From Daldinia sp. FL1419 (taxonomy: Eukaryota; Ascomycota; Sordariomycetes; Xylariales; Hypoxylaceae): a DNA stretch of 53,330 bases. This document shows, piece after piece, positions 8,790-18,983 of this stretch. The DNA lies in NCBI GenBank assembly GCA_025201765.1, contig MU623525.1, positions 1 through 53,330 on the forward strand, written 5' to 3'. The position numbers and the translations under genes were made by a program. The notes beneath the pieces were generated by a model. That model did no database searches. It saw nothing but the letters and a program-made list of their open reading frames with translations, and was not told the DNA's origin. Numbering within the stretch: position 1 is the first letter of the stretch; each line of letters opens with the position of its first letter.

Positions 8790-11765
8790 TCACGATACAT
8801 GTACGAAAGCCCGCTTCTTAACATTTTGGGCTCCTGTGCCGTCGTCCCAATTCTCATCGACGTATTCCTTGATTCCCTTGTCTTGGATTTGCATACCCGC
8901 TATCTTGAGCGCTGCTATGTTGTAACCCATCTCGTCCTTTTGCCTCTGGAGAGCCCTTCGCAGATTTGTTCTTATTCCGTCCAACATGGCACGCATAGTC
9001 CTGCTGGCTACTATTTGGCGGTGATGGGTTTTCAACATGAAGAATAGTATCCTACACGTTAGAGGAATGTTCATCGATCTCATAGCGAAAAGATTAAGGA
9101 AGGTAAAGAGTATAGGGACTGAAGCGAACGGAAGAACGAGGAGGGCGTCGTTTAGTGCGGATGCTGCTGGCCTCTGGAGAACCTTCATAACGTACTCCTC
9201 GGCGCTAATTCCGCCGTGGGCCATGAACATTGGGTCACGTTGAGGTGGCGCGATACCCGGGTTTGCTGCTTTAGCTTCTTCCCATTCTCGCATGACATGC
9301 AAGTCAGCCATACCAAGCTCCAATGCTTCCGCAATTCGTTCACCGTGGTTTAGCGTTTCTGATGTTTGTTTTGTAGCAGCGCCAATCTCTCCATTGTCCT
9401 CTTCCGCATCCAGATCTTGCTCTAGAGAGTTCGTTAACGTGCTCTCATATAATTCCTCGATCTCCTTTTCTCTCTCTTCTTCTAGGAATATCTGCTCATC
9501 TGTTTCTTCCCAGGTTCGGATACTCTTATCGTGACTGGCGCTAATAATAAAGGGAGGTTCGCTACTTTGACTAATCGCCAAAGCCCATATTTCCCCGTGA
9601 TGTCCATCAAGTCGTTGTATTTGCTCAAACTTGTCGCCATCCCAGTATTTTATCGTTCGGTCCTTGCTAGCGCTGAAGAAGTGATGCCCATTACCTTCGC
9701 GATTATTAGGGAGGAATTTGACTTGAAGAATACTGTCTTGATGCCCTAATAGCGCTTTGTGGCAATCACCGAAATCAAGACCCCATATCCTAATGTTCTT
9801 GTCCGCCGAACATGTAACAATTAGCTTGCTGTCGTATGATATATCCATATCTAGGACCGGTAGCTTATGTCCGTAGAGATTGAGATATAATTTGAGGGAG
9901 TCCACGAAGAATACTTTCACCGTGCTGTCCAATAGAGCAACAGCTAGTAATCTCGCATCGGGCGAGAATTTAAGGCTCAGAATATCGTCCGAAACCTTTA
10001 ATGTCCGTGAATGCGATAGCTTTAAGCGTGAGGTAGTCCGAGTCGTTCCGAGAACTTCTTCTTGCACGACCTGAACCTTCCAAAACTTGGCCGACTTGTC
10101 TGCGCTTCCGGATACAATCGACCTACCGTCCGGATGAACTTGTAAGGACCAGATTGCGCCTTCGTGGGCCGTAACGCTATCCAGCAAGGAGCCTGTAGCT
10201 ATTTCAAATAATTCAATCTCGCCGCTTTTCGTACCAATAACGACGAGCTTGTCTCCAGGTAAGAACGCGCAGCACAATGCATACCCACATTCTAAAGTCT
10301 TGCCGCACTTTTGTGTCAGCATGGACCAGATCTTGAGGCTTCCGTTGGATGCTGAAGCAAGCCATTTGTCATCGGAGCTCAAAGCTAGCGATCGTATGTC
10401 TGCTCGATGGCCAGGAATCTCAATGGATAAAGCCCGCTCGTAATCGGGGACATCCTCTTGCTTTGACTTTTTACTCTTCTCCTTTAAAGGCATACTAAAC
10501 ATTTCCAATTGGTTATTTGTTGTACCAACTAGCAATTGGAGCTTCTTTTTTCCGTGGATTTCAGCCCAGTCGACCGACTTCACCTTGCCACCCGTCCGTA
10601 CGATGAGGTGTTGAGCAAAGGCATCGTTAATGTCCGCGCTGCTAATGTCCTCATCTTGGCCATCCTCTTCATCAACCTGGGCGTCCCCATTTGTGTTGTC
10701 CCCCTTTTTCTGCGCGAGCTTCTCCTTTCTTCTCTTCTTCTTTCTTGCTAGACTCTTCTTAATCTCGGCCTCGGTACGTATCCTCCATATTTCGACGGAC
10801 TTCTCCGAGCCGTGTACGGCAAAGTAGTCCCGACGGGGGTGGAAAACAACTTCGGTAGCTTTATCTTTTCCGTGACGAAATAAGGTCCCTCGATCTCGCA
10901 GATATTGTGTATTAGCGGGAATGTCGACCTGCAGTCTCGATGCGGCAAGTGAGGCGGCGTCGAGAGCCCAGACCTTAAGTTCACCAGCGTTGCCGGCGGT
11001 TATGCAACCGCTATAATCCGGGGAGAGCCCCAATGCCCAACACTCGCCATTGGTTTGTGCTATGTGTGTTTCGATACAGTGCCTCGACCCCAAATCCCAG
11101 AGCTTAATCAGCGCATCTTTTCCAGTAGTAAGCAAGAAACCCTCGGACGCCGAGTCGCCTGCACCATCGAGAACCATAGCTTCAGAGTCTTCTCCTTCTG
11201 GCACCTCCTCTTGCGGTTCCACGAACCGTAGTCCCGTTATCTGGTCCTTGTGTCCTCGGAGCTTGAATTGGCCCACTTCTGCTACTAGATCCCAGATAAT
11301 AACGTTGGTATCTTTCGAGCCGCTTGCGAGTCGGACACCCGATCGATCGAAAGCTAGGACTGTAATGGCCGAGCGATGCCCATTGAAGGTAATAAACGGG
11401 CTCGGGTCTTTGCTTCGCCATAACCGGACACTACCATCCTCGTAGCCAGCAGCAAATAGATCATCGTTGGTCTGGCTTTGAGCGATAGCGGTCACCTGTG
11501 CGGAGGATTTTTCGTCCCTCCATCGTTCAACGACATCTCCCGTCTTTATATCCCAGCATAAGAGCTCTTCATTTGCTGCGACAACCGCTTGGCCGGCACC
11601 AGTACTAGAACGATTCTGCTGGGTCCAGAGGATATTCGATGTACTGGAGGTTATAACACCGAAGGATTTTGAATATTCATACTTCCTGTTATATGACCTC
11701 TATTAGCGCCAATTATGTGCGACTACGCGTCAATGGTTTGGGACTTACAAGTATGACTTGACCAT
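8790..11765 (-). CDS. UTP12: U3 snoRNP protein Utp12 (DIP2/WDR3 family), WD40 ribosome-biogenesis factor
   Basis: Two exons: a 17-nt first exon 11765-11749 (MVKSY plus two bases), a 63-nt intron (11748-11686, GTAAGT...AACAG) and 11685-8790; about 970 residues, close to the family length. The start is fixed by the conserved MVKSYLKYEYSKSFG, which appears only after splicing. Two runs of WD40 repeats fill most of the protein (many GHxxxI...D..IRIW/IKLW units), with a Lys-rich insert near KKKRRKEKLAQKKG. The C-terminal Utp12 domain includes ALLVLPFASVP and LKTHHRQIVAS. In yeast the protein belongs to the UtpB module of the nucleolar SSU processome, needed for 18S rRNA maturation. It is divergent from ARPC2 and shares its 377-bp promoter region. 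Confidence 0.96.
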
Positions 11766-11846
11766 GGTTGCGACCGAATTGGAGTTTGGAAGTTTTGACT
11801 TCTACTCTGGAAATTCAATCGCGGTAACTTTTTTTCTATGGAGGCG

Positions 11847-11911
11847 CGATAAGAATCTCTTATCGAAACCTTTTTATTTTTTTTTTCGATAAGATGACCG
11901 ATAACGATAAA
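11847..11911. promoter_or_regulatory. Cluster of GATA-type sites with a perfect 8-bp inverted pair
   Basis: CGATAAGA at 11847-11854 and its exact reverse complement TCTTATCG at 11858-11865 are 3 bases apart. A third CGATAAGA follows at 11887-11894, then GATAAC at 11900-11905 and GATAAA at 11906-11911. GATAAG is the classic site of fungal GATA zinc-finger factors. The GCGATAAG form also resembles the PAC element (GCGATGAG) of ribosome-biogenesis promoters, which would suit UTP12. Confidence 0.55.
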
Positions 11912-11944
11912 GGAGGCTTATGATGCACGGTCCTCGCTTTGCTA

Positions 11945-11968
11945 CGTAACTGCGTAACTGCGTAACTG
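11945..11968. repeat. Three tandem copies of CGTAACTG in a promoter
   Basis: Exact 8-bp units at 11945-11952, 11953-11960 and 11961-11968. Each contains TAACTG, which fits the Myb-type consensus YAACNG. The exact repetition within a short divergent promoter suggests a binding array, or a simple microsatellite. Confidence 0.75.
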
Positions 11969-12142
11969 CATAGAGCTAAGCCTACTGAGCCCCACCAAGG
12001 CAGCGTCGAACCTCCACTAAACGTCGTCGGACCTTTCTATGTAATAACTACTTCCAATACAATACATTCAGCTCCGCATCCCGATTCATTACCACGCAAC
12101 CGTTGTCACGAAGCAGGCAGAACAAGTCATCTTCTAGTCACC

Positions 12143-13370
12143 ATGCTGCTTCTAGACTACCAAAATGTGTTAATAGAGTCTATTCTCAAGGAAAGACTCT
12201 TTGGGTAAGTTGAAGCAATAAGCCGTATCTCACCCCTTAAGTCTAACTGTTATAATCTCGTATTTAGAGCTCCTCCTGCCCATATCGATCAGACTGTTTC
12301 CGATTTCGATGGCGTAATCTTCCACATATCCACTGCCGAATCAAAGACCAAGATATTGGTTTCCATTCAAATCCGATGCTTCAGGGATCTCGTCAAATAC
12401 GGCGCTGAGCAGGTGCTCCAGCGAGAGTATGGCCCTTATGTCGTAGCACCCGAGACCGGCTACGATTTCTCAGTTCAAGTTGACCTGGAGAACTTACCGG
12501 AAGAAAAGGGTATTATATAGTCCTCGCGGGATAATTGTGTTTTCGTATTAATAGGTGTGATAGAAGCACGAGAGGAGTTGGTCAACAAGATCTCCCTACT
12601 AAAGCGAAACGCAATGGCCGCCCCGTTCGAGCACGCCTACGCCGAGCACTACAGGCTAAAGGAAGACGCTTCCAAGTATACATCGGAAGAAGCGCCCCAG
12701 GGTGTGCGAGAAGGCGGTGAGGTTATGGCTATCCACTACCGTGACGAGGAAGCTATCTACGTCAAGGCAAGTCACGATCGTGTGACCGTCATTTTCAGCA
12801 CCGTCTTCCGCGAGGAGACCGATAGGGTATTTGGGAAGGTCTTCATCCAAGAATTCGTCGACGCCCGAAGGAGAGCCATCCAAAACGCGCCCCAAGTTTT
12901 ATTTAGGAACGACCCGCCCCTAGAATTGCAGGGGGTGCCTGGCGTGCAGGCTACCGAAGGTAACGAGGTTGGATACGTCACATTTGGTATGTTCTATTTT
13001 ACAAGGTCTCTATAGCTCTCGCTAACGTAAATCAGTTTTATTCCCACGACACTTGACTCCCCAGCGAATGCCCGACGTCATCTCCCACATTCAAACTTTC
13101 CGAGACTACTTCCACTACCATATCAAGGCATCCAAGGTACGAGGATACTGGTCCTAGCTGCTTTTGAGGTATTCTAACGAGATGACTAGGCATACATTCA
13201 CTCCCGTATGAGAAGGCGAACGGCAGACTTCCTCCAAGGTACGACTATAATTATAATTATAATCGATTTTTATGCTTACCATCACCATAGTACTCCGAAG
13301 AGCTCGCCCCGAAAACGAGGAGAAGGAGAGGAAGACGGCAAGCGGAAGGACATTCAAGGTCCAAGCTTAG
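12143..13370 (+). CDS. ARC35: Arp2/3 complex subunit 2 (ARPC2/p34)
   Basis: Six exons join in phase: 12143-12204, 12268-12509, 12555-12986, 13036-13136, 13190-13238 and 13291-13370; exactly 321 residues plus stop, the normal family size. The start MLLLDYQNVLIESIL, the core segment LLKRNAMAAPFEHAY and the C-terminal block FPRHLTPQRMPDVISHIQTF are typical of ARPC2. ARPC2 and ARPC4 form the central scaffold of the seven-subunit Arp2/3 complex, which nucleates branched actin at endocytic patches and at hyphal tips. The third intron lies between the Phe and Val of YVTFVLF. All introns are short (45-63 nt) with GT-AG ends. Confidence 0.96.
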
Positions 13371-14129
13371 AGAAATTATCTAGGAGAGGAATCCGTAGGG
13401 CATGGCGACGATACGTGATCCCACATCCCTATGTAACCGACACTGACGAAACAATACCACAATCAATTGACAAGTCGATAATATACCCATCCGTGCTTGC
13501 GTATTCATGATGTCCAATCCTTTCATTATGAGGTTGATAAGTGTAAATTGGAAAAAAAAGGCCAATTCCAGATAATGTCCTACCTAAGGCACTAGATTGT
13601 AATCAGAGTTTTATCGACCTGGTTGGGAGACAAATGTTCACACTTTCAGTATCCTTAAGGCGTTGATCAGTGCTAGATACGAGAAGGTGGGAGAGGGCAA
13701 AGGTTTAGGTAAAGTGGAGGTTTTTATTGCTATTGATGCTCGAATGGGTTATTTTAACATAAAGGGACCTATTTCTCCTTATCCACTTGCTTGGGATATT
13801 ATTATTAGATACTCATTGTACCTCCGGCTAGTGGTGACGGACGATACCGGGCTATAACGCCCACATCCCAACCTGCCACGTAAATATATACATGCATTGG
13901 CCTCAGTATTGCTATTTTCACTTTCCAGAAGACACAGGAAGAGACAATAATCTTTTCAATATCACGAAGTTCGGAACCAAAACAGTAAGCACTGTACACA
14001 TCTCCCCTTCCTATGAAGACTATGAACTATGAGTTTATATGGAAGTTTATCTTCAACGATTTCAGGTGGATAAGAATAAATATTTACGTATAACTGAGCA
14101 AATTCTATCGAGATATATATAACGATAAC
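13371..14129. other. Intergenic region, 3' flanks of two convergent genes
   Basis: Lies between the ARPC2 stop and the stop of the minus-strand Cys/His-rich gene. Open frames here are short and without coding character. Nothing else is recognised apart from an A run at 13552-13559. Confidence 0.5.
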
Positions 14130-14612
14130 TTACTTAAAATCCGAGATCATCATGAGATGAGCATAACTCTCCTGCATCTTCTTCTTGAGAAACTCCGCTA
14201 CGGGGTCGGGCCTCTCCGTTTCCTCCTCGGGGGCAGCTTCGGTACTCACCGGCTCTACGGTAGTCTCTTCCTTCTCTGCTACTTCAGGGGGAGTCTCCTC
14301 CTTCTCAGATTCTAGCCCAGCATCATCTACGTGCGATACGCACTTACTATAGCTCTCGCTTAACTGCTTCTTCAGGTCTTCTATCAGCAACTTCGCCTGG
14401 CTAAGTCGACTATCGAGGGTAGACTTCTTGTCGTGACAGGCTTTGCAGAGCTGGGGAATCTTGACGTTGCTCCTTCCGTGTGTGTCTGTGATGTCGCATG
14501 GATCCGAACTCGAACCTGACTCGTAGTCCCGCTGTGCCTCGCACGCCCGCAGGGGCGTGGGGTCCACGATTGTGTGGTTGCATTCGTAGATAGTCTTACG
14601 ATGATGACACAT
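14130..14612 (-). CDS. Conserved-looking Cys/His-rich coiled-coil protein of unknown function
   Basis: A 160-codon frame starting MCHHRKTIYECNH. Cys and His residues are spaced as in a small zinc-binding module (CHH, CNH, RACEAQ, PCDI, CKAC within the first 60 residues), followed by a helical region (residues 65-90) and an acidic Glu/Pro-rich stretch. I have the impression that Sordariomycetes have a family with this CxHRKT...CNH...C...LCxxC layout, but no function is known to me. The last codons read TTT AAG TAA, and a strong donor GTAAGT overlaps the stop. A short extra exon (acceptor TTTGCTCAG about 14097) would only change the last residue or two. Confidence 0.72.
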   Translation of the reverse strand: MCHHRKTIYECNHTIVDPTPLRACEAQRDYESGSSSDPCDITDTHGRSNVKIPQLCKACHDKKSTLDSRLSQAKLLIEDLKKQLSESYSKCVSHVDDAGLESEKEETPPEVAEKEETTVEPVSTEAAPEEETERPDPVAEFLKKKMQESYAHLMMISDFK

Positions 14613-15485
14613 CCTCCTGTGGAAAGAAATTCTAGGGATATAGGTTGCGAGAGGATGTTCTGAAGGGGATGGTCACCGGGTAAGAGTTATCTATGCTACT
14701 TTATCGTCGGATAGCTTAGAGAACAACTAGTTGGTGTATATACGGAGATGTTATGAAGTATTATATGCACCTCAGTTAACAATAAGATTGTAAGGGATAA
14801 TTTTCTGTCATACTAATTGGTTTATAACAATGGAGCTTCGTCTTTTTCATTTGCGTGAAGCTTTGGTAGCGCTCGCTGTGCATTGTCTCATCTAAGACAG
14901 CTTCGAGGACAATTTCGATTGTCTAGTACATAGTTTCCCCTTTATGCCGTCCCTGGCCTTTAAGCGTGAAGGGCTTCTAATCATCTCGTTGTCCATGACA
15001 GTGACGTACTATAGACTCATGTAATAAAATACATTTCACATGTGAATGCGAATACTTATTGACATATTAGTCCATGACTTGATCTTGTTTCGCAAACTAG
15101 GTACTCACAAAAATTAATCAATCCTATTCACTAATGTGTTACACGACCCCCTTTATCTCTCATGTTACGCTAGTGTATCTCTACTTTGGTACGAAAATGG
15201 CGCCTCTAATAGAAAACGTATTGAAGATATAGAGTAGAAGAGACTGAAGAGTCAACATATAATCCTTATCTACTACATACCTAAAGGGTATACCTAACTC
15301 TACGTAGAAGATGGCGCCGAATGGGTATTTCCCAACTAAATCATCGCAACCCGAGAAGGGGCTTGGCCGGGCCCCTGGAAATAAGCGTAAAACCCTGGTT
15401 CTCAAAGACCAGAGTCGCGATATGCTACAATAATGCCGCTCTCCTACCCTTACCTAGGTAGGTAGGTGGTCTAATGTTAGAAGAA
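14613..15485. other. Intergenic region, nothing firm
   Basis: AT-leaning sequence between two minus-strand genes. It should contain the promoter of the gene starting at 14612 and the 3'UTR of the one ending at 15486. A 74-codon minus-strand frame at 15405-15181 has no features. A TAGG microsatellite lies at 15452-15470. Confidence 0.45.
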
Positions 15486-16673
15486 CTACATGTATTCGCT
15501 CCCGTCGTTATAAAAAGCACGACCCTGTCTCCACGTGTCACCCTGTGCTCGCACATCCCTCCACATATCCTCTACCAGCACATCCTGGTCATCGTCGCTA
15601 TCATCGCCATGCGTAAAAGACGCATCAAGCCTTCGGACATCATCAAGAGCCGGCGACAGCGGATTCGCTACGTAGCATTGCTCCCCGCGCGAGAACCGGT
15701 AGACGCAGGAGGGGGGAACCCAGTACCTTTTTGCATGGGCGGATGATCCGACTCTATGCCGCCGTGATATTCGAAATACGAGTCCTGCTTGCCGGTGCCA
15801 TGCGTTAGTGTGCATGGCGAGTTCGTCGAAGAGTACGTCTCGCACCTTCTGGAGATCGGCTCGGGAGCGGCCCGGTGCGGGGAGCGTGACTTGGAACATG
15901 GGCGCGCGCGACGTGCTGTGCGGCGCCATTTCGGGTTCGCCGGTGGTGCTGTCGGCTTTGACGGGGTACATTTGGAATTTCACCTTGGGCTGTTCCCGGA
16001 GCTCTAATTCCTCCTGGACGATGCGCCCGACGACGCCTACGAGTGGTCGGAAGGCCCCGGTCATCCAGCGGTTGAGCTCATGTTCATTTATGAAGGATGC
16101 GTTCTCGGGCCGCTCGTTTAAGTTCACGCTAGCCGTGGATGCGGTGTTTTGATGGCCAGTCCTTCGTGGAGCAGGAGGGTTAGCGTACGGTGCTTGGGGG
16201 GCGAACTGCTGAAGGTAAAGGAAAGGGTTGGGGGCCGCAGACTCAGGGATATTAGGGGTTAGCGTTGTTCGAGCTCGAGAGCAAGGAGCTGTAGAGCCGT
16301 CCATCATCCTGGGTGGCGCCGCATGCTGAGGCCAAGTCGTGTAGGAGGTCGGATTGTGATATCCAGGGGGCGGACCTGGGTATGACTGGCCTGGTCCGGT
16401 GTTAGGATAGTAAGGCCGTGGTTGTGGTACCGGTTGGTTAGGGTTTGGTGGATAAGCGTACATAGGGTGTGAAGTGTATGGTGGAGGTGGTCCAGAGGGT
16501 GTGTATCCTGAGCTCGGTGGGACGTTGGTGGCGAAGGACGCATTGTCCCTGTTATGGTGTGTTTCGCGTCTACGAGATAGTACGATTTCCCGGTTAAACC
16601 TCTCCCGCAACGCTGGGTCAGTCCCATTAGGAACTATTGATATAGTGGTATCGGATCCGGCGCCGGAGCTCAT
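15486..16673 (-). CDS. Proline-rich hypothetical protein with a compact C-terminal region
   Basis: Single-exon frame of 395 residues starting MSSGAGSDTTISIVPNG. Residues 50-120 are Pro/Tyr/Gly-rich (PPPPYTSHPMYAYPP), as in adaptor-type disordered regions. From about 195 (NEHELNRWMTGAFRPLVGVVG) to 330 the sequence becomes globular-looking and contains a helix-prone acidic run (VGRIVQEELELREQ), followed by basic clusters (RISRRHR) and an acidic DDSDDDQD patch near the end. The C-terminal half is GC-rich. No family is recognised and no signal peptide or membrane segment is seen. Confidence 0.75.
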   Translation of the reverse strand: MSSGAGSDTTISIVPNGTDPALRERFNREIVLSRRRETHHNRDNASFATNVPPSSGYTPSGPPPPYTSHPMYAYPPNPNQPVPQPRPYYPNTGPGQSYPGPPPGYHNPTSYTTWPQHAAPPRMMDGSTAPCSRARTTLTPNIPESAAPNPFLYLQQFAPQAPYANPPAPRRTGHQNTASTASVNLNERPENASFINEHELNRWMTGAFRPLVGVVGRIVQEELELREQPKVKFQMYPVKADSTTGEPEMAPHSTSRAPMFQVTLPAPGRSRADLQKVRDVLFDELAMHTNAWHRQAGLVFRISRRHRVGSSAHAKRYWVPPSCVYRFSRGEQCYVANPLSPALDDVRRLDASFTHGDDSDDDQDVLVEDMWRDVRAQGDTWRQGRAFYNDGSEYM

Positions 16674-18983
16674 GATGTTTCTAAGCTAGGTTCCTGCCTA
16701 GGTGATAAAGCTCTAAAGTAAGAGCTGCTAATCAGTTTCTCTAAGTGTGCTTGGTAAAGGTGTAGACGGCGAAGGCTACGGATATGTTTAAGGATACTGA
16801 CATTGCACGTACAGGATACGCTAAGGTCTTGGAATACATTGCAGGCGCGCCATCGTTAAATACATCGCCAATGTAAAATAGGTGAATCATGCTTGATGAT
16901 GAAGTGGCATATTTGTAAGGTTGTCATTAAACTACAGCTATAATGATACTACGGCGCTGGAAAAAATACAGCCACTTGTGCAACTACTGCTTACCATCTG
17001 AGCGAGATCGTACAACTGCACTCTGAATAGAGAAAAAAGAGTTTATCAGCAACCCAAGTACATATATATGTCTTCACTAGGCTTCGTGCGCCGCTGAGTC
17101 ACTCATACATCAAGTTGTATAACCGACTAATCTGTCAAGATAGGATAACTTCTAGTCTTTATCTTCACTTAGCCATCCTTTAAGCAAACATTTAATCTCG
17201 CAGCTATTCGCGGGTATACCAACACCTTGCAATCTTTGGCTCTTTTCTAACACAGTGAATCTCCTGAAGGTCAATCTCGGGTAAGACTTGAAGTTTAGTG
17301 TAGGACGGCAGCTTAAAAGTTTTGTAGCAAGAGTTAATATCATCTGTGCTGTTGCTTGCGTGTTGAATTCGCAATATACGTCTATTTATGTGGCTACTAG
17401 GTACGTAGTAATTACCTACATAAGTGACTGCTTTGTAGAATATACCTGGTAAGTTGAGGGCCGAAATTGTATACGATACAGAAGAAACTACCTCTTAGTA
17501 TATCGATTTGTCCTGCCAAACGAAGCACCCAAATATACAAGAACCTATATTGGCGCAGCATTTGTATTAATTGAGCTTTCTAGCTCCTGGGTGCTTATAT
17601 CATTATTACTCCCCATCAGCCTTTGTCGTTTAAATAGCTTAATAGGTACTCATCTCCTCCCGCCCATTCTTCATGATTTATTGGCCCCGCATGTTTCTAG
17701 TACTTGTTATAAACTCAACCTCTTTTCATACCTCATACTTAATGAGTAAGGTTAATATACTAACTATCGGTAGCAAGTTATTAACAAAATACATTAGTGC
17801 AAGGTTATTCGGTCAAATTCTATAGCCCGCGATCTTAATTAAAGACGATACCACTAACCTACCTAGGTAAGTTCTATCAATCCAGCCGCATCGAAAACCG
17901 TAGAATTGATTACCCGCCGTATTTGAGATAAAGAGGTGGTCCAACAAGAGGGAAATATCCATGCGCGCCCCCTTTTAACACCTAAACTCGCACAAGAATG
18001 GACCGTGAAGGAATTCATCAAATAGGAAAAGTATCACGTCGCCTCTCACTAAGCCTATCCTTAATTTAATGACTTACCTCTATAAATCCATATGCTGGGG
18101 TTATTTAATCATCAGCTATTATCTTAGTTGGGAAAGAAAATAGAAACGATAGACCATGAGGTGAGCTAAGAATGATGGGCGACACGTTTGATTTAGGCTT
18201 GCTCTTGTACCTTTTGTTAGTCCATTTGTTCTCATATTTCCCTCTGTAGGTATCTTGATGTGTCAACATAGACTTATTTAGTGATAGGTAAATTGATATA
18301 CAGGAATCACGAACGTGGCTTGCTAGAAGGGTTACACATGTGGGATACCTCGCCTCCATTACTACGCCCCTCATCCTCGACCCAATGTATATAAGCCACA
18401 AAACCAATGAGCTATATTTATTTGCAAATAGTATCTATACGTGTAGATAAGCAATACAACCTTAGTATCTGTTAGGCGGGAGTCATGCGGCTCTGATCTG
18501 AAAAACGCTGAGGGGGAGTTTGACGCTCGGTGTTAGAACTGCCTGTAGGTTGAAGGCGAAACCTATTTACTCCTCACGGCACCAGAGATAACCGGAAACC
18601 TGAGTGTCTCGTGGGCAAAAGCATATGTATGTTGGGCACACTGCAACGCTGGCTATCATACATCACCTATCCGGTGCCCCTATTCTCAATGTACTTTAAG
18701 ACCCAAATGCAGTTCCCTTTACGGACTTCGGTAAGCCCCTATGCCAGCTGATCGAGAGAATTCGATGAATTTTACTGGAAGATCGGAGTACATAGCAACG
18801 TGACGCCTTGTTAGAGGCCCGCTCTATTGATAATCAACCAGGCAGCCTACTTCGCCCCGAGCGGATAAGTAGCCAGTAGTATTCCGCCCCAAATTGTTTT
18901 TCCATCTACAAACTCTGCCTTCCTTACTATCAAAATACAAGACTCGTGGAAATCGTTACATCTCTTTGCTGCATCTAGTAAAT
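16674..18983. other. Gene-free region of 2.3 kb
   Basis: AT-leaning sequence with no convincing gene. Frames at 17343-17152 and 18407-18105 (minus strand) are short and unfeatured; the first has a fairly normal amino-acid mix and could be an exon, but no partner exon was found. The promoter of the caspase-like gene should lie in the last few hundred bases. Small CCTAGG motifs occur at about 17868. Confidence 0.45.

Larger units (their letters stand above)
11766..12142. promoter_or_regulatory. Divergent promoter between UTP12 and ARPC2
   Basis: 377 bases separate the two start codons. The UTP12 side contains a cluster of GATA-core sites and T-rich tracts (11872-11886); the middle has three tandem CGTAACTG copies. 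The ARPC2 side is a plain pyrimidine-rich leader. No TATA box is obvious. Sharing a promoter suggests growth-linked co-regulation of ribosome assembly and actin nucleation; this is an inference. Confidence 0.6.

Noticed and set aside
11050..11445. 131-codon plus-strand frame, and similar ones at 9292-10827
   Set aside because: Antisense shadows of UTP12, whose WD40 protein is unmistakable on the other strand.
18105..18407. 100-codon minus-strand frame
   Set aside because: AT-rich, no motif, no splice partners; likely a chance frame.
18894..18983. Upstream extension of the caspase-like frame
   Set aside because: Begins at a TTG and has no ATG before 18984; the family domain starts a few residues after the ATG at 18984.
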